This document shows positions 5,946 to 9,601 of a stretch of 9,601 bases of DNA, in pieces. The number at the start of each line of letters is the position of its first letter. Positions within the stretch are counted from its first letter, which is position 1. Under the pieces are notes generated by a model. That model made no database searches and had not been told where the DNA came from. It saw only the letters and a list, made by a program, of their open reading frames with translations. This DNA comes from Lentisphaeria bacterium UBA1724 (GTDB taxonomy: Bacteria > Verrucomicrobiota > Lentisphaeria > Oligosphaerales > Oligosphaeraceae). Made by a program: the position numbers and the translations under genes. The stretch covers positions 1 through 9,601 of the forward strand of contig DCIO01000088.1 in NCBI GenBank assembly GCA_002315885.1. The letters run 5' to 3'.

Positions 5946-5963
5946 AATTGTGAATTTACAATT
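5946..5963. other. AT-rich inverted repeat downstream of mutS
   Basis: AATTGT and ACAATT arms (6 bp, 6-base loop) lie 22 bases beyond the mutS stop codon. A T7 run (5978-5984 read on the minus strand) comes before it, directly after the stop. The stem is weak and short, so it is at best a poor terminator; it could also be an upstream operator for the prepilin promoter. Confidence 0.25.
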
Positions 5964-5984
5964 CCATGAGCTTGGAGAAAAAAA

Positions 5985-8531
5985 TCAGAACTCCAGGAGG
6001 AGTTGGTTTGGATTATCGGCGGGGGAACGGCGTCCCTTTCGTTTGGTTTCGGCCAATTTCGGTTGCTTGGTGTCGTTTTCGTTGTACTCGTTGGATTCCA
6101 GATTCTCAAGCACTTGCGATGCGCGCTGGATGATCTTCTTTGGGATGCCCGCCAGTCGTGCGACATGGATACCATAACTCTTATCTGCGATTCCTGCCAC
6201 GATTTTGCGCAAGAACATGATTTCTTCGCCTTGTTCCCGCACGAGGACATTGTAGTTTTTGACGCCGTTCTTGGTGAGTGCCAGGTCCGTGAGTTCGTGG
6301 TAGTGTGTGGCGAAGAGTGTGCGTGCTTTTGCGGAGGGGGTATCGTGGAGGAATTCCGCGATGGCCCACGCCAGGGAGAGGCCGTCGAAGGTGGAGGTCC
6401 CTCTGCCGATTTCGTCCAGGATGATGAGGCTCTGGGGTGTGGCGTGGTTTAGGATGTTAGCGGTTTCCACCATTTCCACCATGAAGGTGGATTGTCCGCG
6501 GGAGAGGTCATCTGCGGCGCCGACGCGTGTGAAGATGCGGTCGGTGAGGCCGATGCGTGCGGAGCGTGCGGGGATGAAGGAGCCCATCTGGGCCATCAGC
6601 ACCAGCAGTGCCACCTGTCGGATGTAGGTGGATTTACCCGCCATGTTGGGACCCGTAATCAGGCCAATCTGGTTCTCGGTGGTGTCCAGATAGCAGTCGT
6701 TGGGGACGAAGGCGATGTCGGTCATGCGCGCGTCCAGCACGGGATGCCGCCCATCCCGGATATCCAGGACGGTCTCTTCGGTGATTTCGGGCCGGATGTA
6801 GTGGTATTGCATGGCGATCTGCGCCAGGCTACCCAGGCAGTCGGCGTGAGCCACCGCCTTTGCGGTCTGCTGGATGCCCGCCATGTGCTTGCAGACTTCC
6901 TGGCGCATCTGCTGGAAGAGCTCGTATTCCAGGGCCTGGCTCTTTTCGTCAGACCCCAGGACCTTGTCCTCAATTTCCTTCAGTTCGGGAGTGATGAAGC
7001 GCTCGCCGTTGACGATGGTCTGCTTGCGGATATAGGTATTGGGGACCTGGTCCAGGAAGCTCTTGGAGATTTCGATGTAGTAACCGAAGACTTTGTTGAA
7101 ACGGACCTTCAGTGATTTGATGCCGGTGCGGTTCTGTTCCTGAAGTTGGTATTCCGCAATCCAGTCCTTTCCTTCGGTGGAGGCCTTGCGGAGGGTGTCC
7201 AATTCAGTGTTGTAGCCTTCCTTGAACATCCCGCCGTCGTGGATGGTTGCGGGGGGCTCTTCCACGATGGCCCGGTCAATGAGAGAGACCAGTTCGGGGA
7301 GGGCTTCCAACAATTCCGCCTGGGCGTGGAGCAGTGGCGCCTGGGAATCCCTCAGGAGCGTCTGCAATCCCGGAATCATCTCCAGGCCCCGCTTCAGCAC
7401 AATCAGGTCCCGTGCGCTGGCGCTGGAACCCACTGCCAGACGAGTCACGGTCCGTTCCAAATCCCGGATTGCGGTGAGGACTTCACGGATTTCCCCTAGG
7501 AGCATGGGGTGGGTGAAGAGGTCCTCCACCGCGGTGAGGCGCTCTTCGATGGGTGCCAGGTCCTTCAGGGGACGGAGCATCCATTCCCGGAGCATACGTG
7601 CTCCCATGGGTGTGATGGTCTCGTCCATCACGGAAAGTAGCGTGGTATTTTTTTCGCCAGTGAAGATGGGTTCCACCAGTTCCAGGTTCCGTTGGCTGAT
7701 GCGGTCCAGCACCAGGCATTCTTCGGGCTGGTAGCTGGCGATGCGGGTTATGTTTGAGGCGTCCTTGCGCAGGTTGTTGCAGGCGTAGTGGAGGATTGCG
7801 CCCGCGGCGCCCAGTGCCACCTCGTAGCCACGGCATCCGAAGCCATCCAGGGAGCCTACCTGGAAGTGCCGCAGTAAATCGGAACGGCACAGCTCGATGT
7901 CGTAGTGCCAGTCTTCCAGGCTAGTCCAGGAGAGATTTTTGGGCAGTTCCTTGGGGAAGCCCTCCAGTTGCCACTTCTCCAGGCAACTGGCAGGCGCCAG
8001 GATTTCCGCGGGCTTCAGGCGTGTCAACTCCAATTCCAGAGATTCTAAGGGCAATTCGGTGACGCGGAATTCGCCGGTGGAGAGTTCCAGGGTAGCCAGG
8101 CCCCAGCGGTTCTTGGCGGGGAGGATGGCGGCCAGGTAGTTGCTGCGCTTGTCATCCAGCAGCGTGTCTTCCATCAGAGTGCCCGGCGTGATGACTTCGG
8201 TGATATCCCGTTTCACCAGCCCCTTGGCGAAGCGCGCGTCCTCCAATTGGTCTGCCAGGGCCACCTTGTAGCCCGCCGCAAGCAGCTTTGGCACGTAGAG
8301 TCGGACGGCCTTGTAGGGGATGCCGCACAATGGCGCACCCGCGCGGCTGGTCAGGACCACATTCATAATTGGCGAGGCGATCTTCGCGTCGTCAAAGAAC
8401 ATCTCGTAGAAGTCACCCATGCGGAACATCAGGAGCGTGTCCTTGGCCAGGGTCCGCTTGGCTTCCATATATTGCCGCATGCCGGGAGTCAATTCCGCGG
8501 TGGGGCTTGCATTTTTCTTCGATTCAGACAT
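5985..8531 (-). CDS. mutS: DNA mismatch repair protein MutS
   Basis: 848 aa, normal length for MutS1. It recognises mispaired bases and small loops and starts methyl-independent or strand-directed repair with MutL. The mismatch-binding domain I starts with RMGDFYEMF (the Phe-x-Glu contact at F41 and E43). The connector, lever and clamp regions follow, including the MGARMLREWMLRPL helix and the KVRFNKVFGYYIEISK segment. The C-terminal ABC ATPase has Walker A GPNMAGKST (627-635), Walker B LIILDEIGRGTSTFDG (D706, E707) and the ATHYHEL histidine switch near 741-747. The tail after the helix-turn-helix is short and ends in QLLLEF, which resembles the QL-x-LF sliding-clamp motif. The ATG at 8531 agrees with the family start (SPTAELTPGMRQYMEAK); GGGGA lies ~11 bases upstream. 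No mutL is adjacent. It follows the ATPase gene on the right by 45 bases and may share its transcript. Confidence 0.98.
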   Translation of the reverse strand: MSESKKNASPTAELTPGMRQYMEAKRTLAKDTLLMFRMGDFYEMFFDDAKIASPIMNVVLTSRAGAPLCGIPYKAVRLYVPKLLAAGYKVALADQLEDARFAKGLVKRDITEVITPGTLMEDTLLDDKRSNYLAAILPAKNRWGLATLELSTGEFRVTELPLESLELELTRLKPAEILAPASCLEKWQLEGFPKELPKNLSWTSLEDWHYDIELCRSDLLRHFQVGSLDGFGCRGYEVALGAAGAILHYACNNLRKDASNITRIASYQPEECLVLDRISQRNLELVEPIFTGEKNTTLLSVMDETITPMGARMLREWMLRPLKDLAPIEERLTAVEDLFTHPMLLGEIREVLTAIRDLERTVTRLAVGSSASARDLIVLKRGLEMIPGLQTLLRDSQAPLLHAQAELLEALPELVSLIDRAIVEEPPATIHDGGMFKEGYNTELDTLRKASTEGKDWIAEYQLQEQNRTGIKSLKVRFNKVFGYYIEISKSFLDQVPNTYIRKQTIVNGERFITPELKEIEDKVLGSDEKSQALEYELFQQMRQEVCKHMAGIQQTAKAVAHADCLGSLAQIAMQYHYIRPEITEETVLDIRDGRHPVLDARMTDIAFVPNDCYLDTTENQIGLITGPNMAGKSTYIRQVALLVLMAQMGSFIPARSARIGLTDRIFTRVGAADDLSRGQSTFMVEMVETANILNHATPQSLIILDEIGRGTSTFDGLSLAWAIAEFLHDTPSAKARTLFATHYHELTDLALTKNGVKNYNVLVREQGEEIMFLRKIVAGIADKSYGIHVARLAGIPKKIIQRASQVLENLESNEYNENDTKQPKLAETKRKGRRSPADNPNQLLLEF

Positions 8532-8576
8532 GGTGATTATTTTCCCCGTAAAATCAAAAATGGTTTCGTGACTGCG

Positions 8577-9601
8577 CTATGCGTTCTGTTGTGCAAGCCA
8601 CAACCCGAAAAGCCGATCGTAGATGACGTATCCGCCCTCTTTTTGCTGATAGAGCAGGTCGTTTTCCAGCAGCCCTTTCAGTGCTACCCGGACGGAAGAG
8701 GGTGATTTCAGGCTGTATTTCATCACAAAATCACCGCTCATGGGTTCCTGGACACAGCCCTCTTTTGCTACAGCTTTCAGTAATTTGATCCCGTTGGAAT
8801 TCTGGCTGCGGAGCAAATCGTAGTACTCAAACGAGCGCTCCTGGACCAACTTCTCCACGACCGCGTCCACTTGGGAACGTTCGGTCACATCTCCGTAGTC
8901 GCTCCAAAGGCGGTTCAGGACTGCTTGGACATACCAGGTGATCCCCTCAAAACGCTGGTAGACCTCCGAGAAGAGCTCCCGATTGAATTCCCGCTTCTCA
9001 TGGGAGTAGAAACCGACCGCAAAATCGTAATAGGAGCTTTCGGGGATGGCACCAAGACCCATCAATTGGGTGCTCTGGAAAAATGGACGCTGGGCAGAAA
9101 GGAACATCTCACGCATCAGATGCTGACGGGAACCGCAGAAGATGAACCGAACCTGGGGCACAAATTGGATGTACGAGCGCAACAATGCCTCTGTGCCTTG
9201 CTCCGGAAATTCCGAAATCTGCTGGAACTCGTCTATTACAATCACAGGTGTCACGTCTCGATGGGATAGATACTCAAAGACCTCCTTCAACGTGGATTCC
9301 GCACTGGAGGGAACGACATCGAAGGATAATTTTATACTGCCATCCCCAGAGGGAGTTACCGTAGGACGGCAGGAACGGAAAAAGTCTCGAAGGGTTTTCA
9401 AGGTCTTTTCCAGCGTGGTGTCCAAGGCCCCTACCACCGATGAGGCAAAACGACGGGTGAACTCCGATAGGTCCGTGACAGAGTAAATGTCCAGGTATAT
9501 CCCAACATAGCCCTTCGGAAGACTGTCCAATACCTTCCGCACAAGGCCCGTCTTGCCATAGCGCCGCGGTGCAATCAGGGTCACATTGCGGCCATTCTCC
9601 A
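8577..9601 (-). CDS. AAA+ ATPase, ATPase_2-like, with C-terminal winged helix (5' end off the right edge)
   Basis: 340 residues are visible; the reading frame stays open to the right edge, so the true start is outside the window. The GTG at 9584 falls inside the conserved GRNVTLIAPRRYGKT stretch and cannot be the start. Walker A is APRRYGKT. Walker B is PVIVIDEF about 110 residues later, and RFIFCGSRQ follows as a sensor-like strand. The C-terminal ~90 residues (from NGIKLLKAVAKEG to GGYVIYDRLFGLWL) look like a winged helix-turn-helix, the usual partner domain in this archaeal-type ATPase_2 family. These proteins are abundant as orphans in gut bacteria and archaea, with roles inferred as regulatory or mobile-element associated but not established. 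It is not related to the AAA_14/DUF4143 protein at 3466-4743 beyond the P-loop fold. It lies 45 bases upstream of mutS on the same strand, with no terminator between. Confidence 0.88.
   Translation of the reverse strand, partial: ENGRNVTLIAPRRYGKTGLVRKVLDSLPKGYVGIYLDIYSVTDLSEFTRRFASSVVGALDTTLEKTLKTLRDFFRSCRPTVTPSGDGSIKLSFDVVPSSAESTLKEVFEYLSHRDVTPVIVIDEFQQISEFPEQGTEALLRSYIQFVPQVRFIFCGSRQHLMREMFLSAQRPFFQSTQLMGLGAIPESSYYDFAVGFYSHEKREFNRELFSEVYQRFEGITWYVQAVLNRLWSDYGDVTERSQVDAVVEKLVQERSFEYYDLLRSQNSNGIKLLKAVAKEGCVQEPMSGDFVMKYSLKSPSSVRVALKGLLENDLLYQQKEGGYVIYDRLFGLWLAQQNA

Noticed and set aside
6003..7115. Plus-strand ORFs within mutS
   Set aside because: Antisense shadows; the minus strand carries all MutS motifs in one frame.
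9582..9584. GTG at 9584 as the start of the right-edge ATPase
   Set aside because: The open frame continues to the edge and the GTG lies only a few residues before the Walker A motif, inside a conserved strand.

Overview
The window reads as a compact piece of bacterial chromosome. The best lineage guess is the PVC superphylum, most likely Lentisphaerota (Victivallales-like, gut or rumen type). The main clue is a prepilin-like protein whose N-terminus has the [20 protein letters not shown] form and which carries an exact H-X9-DG motif near its C-terminus, a hallmark pairing of PVC genomes. A V-type (rather than F-type) ATPase cluster and orphan AAA+ ATPases of kinds common in gut anaerobes fit this. 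The assignment is inference; there is no rRNA or marker phylogeny here.

All supported genes are on the minus strand, so the window is best read from right to left. At the right edge (8577-9601) is a 5'-truncated AAA+ ATPase (ATPase_2-like core plus winged helix). After 45 bases comes a complete mutS (5985-8531). Then, behind its own putative promoter with a 19-bp spacer filled by a palindrome, comes a single prepilin-like gene (5022-5846) closed by a 9-bp-stem terminator (4955-4993). Next is a 278-base intergenic region holding about four and a half copies of a 23-bp direct repeat. The repeat runs into the promoter of a visibly AT-richer AAA_14/DUF4143 ATPase gene (3466-4743).

Between that gene and the next lies a 228-base spacer with two nested or adjacent inverted repeats. 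The left third of the window is a tight operon: a PTS EIIA-type phosphocarrier (2785-3237), a small coiled-coil V-ATPase stalk subunit (2445-2756), V-ATPase subunit C/AC39 (1380-2414), and the N-terminal two thirds of V-ATPase subunit I (1-1345, continuing off the left edge). Gaps in this operon are only about 28-34 bases. The catalytic A/B subunits and the K ring subunit are not in the window and would be expected to the left.

The housekeeping content (MutS, V-ATPase) is ordinary. The points worth a second look are the EIIA gene at the head of the V-ATPase operon, the iteron-like 23-bp repeats fused to the promoter of an apparently acquired DUF4143 ATPase, the MerR-style promoter geometry in front of the prepilin-like gene, and the palindromic repeat structures at 3307-3421. 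Long ORFs on the plus strand are antisense shadows of these genes. No tRNA, rRNA, CRISPR array or transposase was seen.
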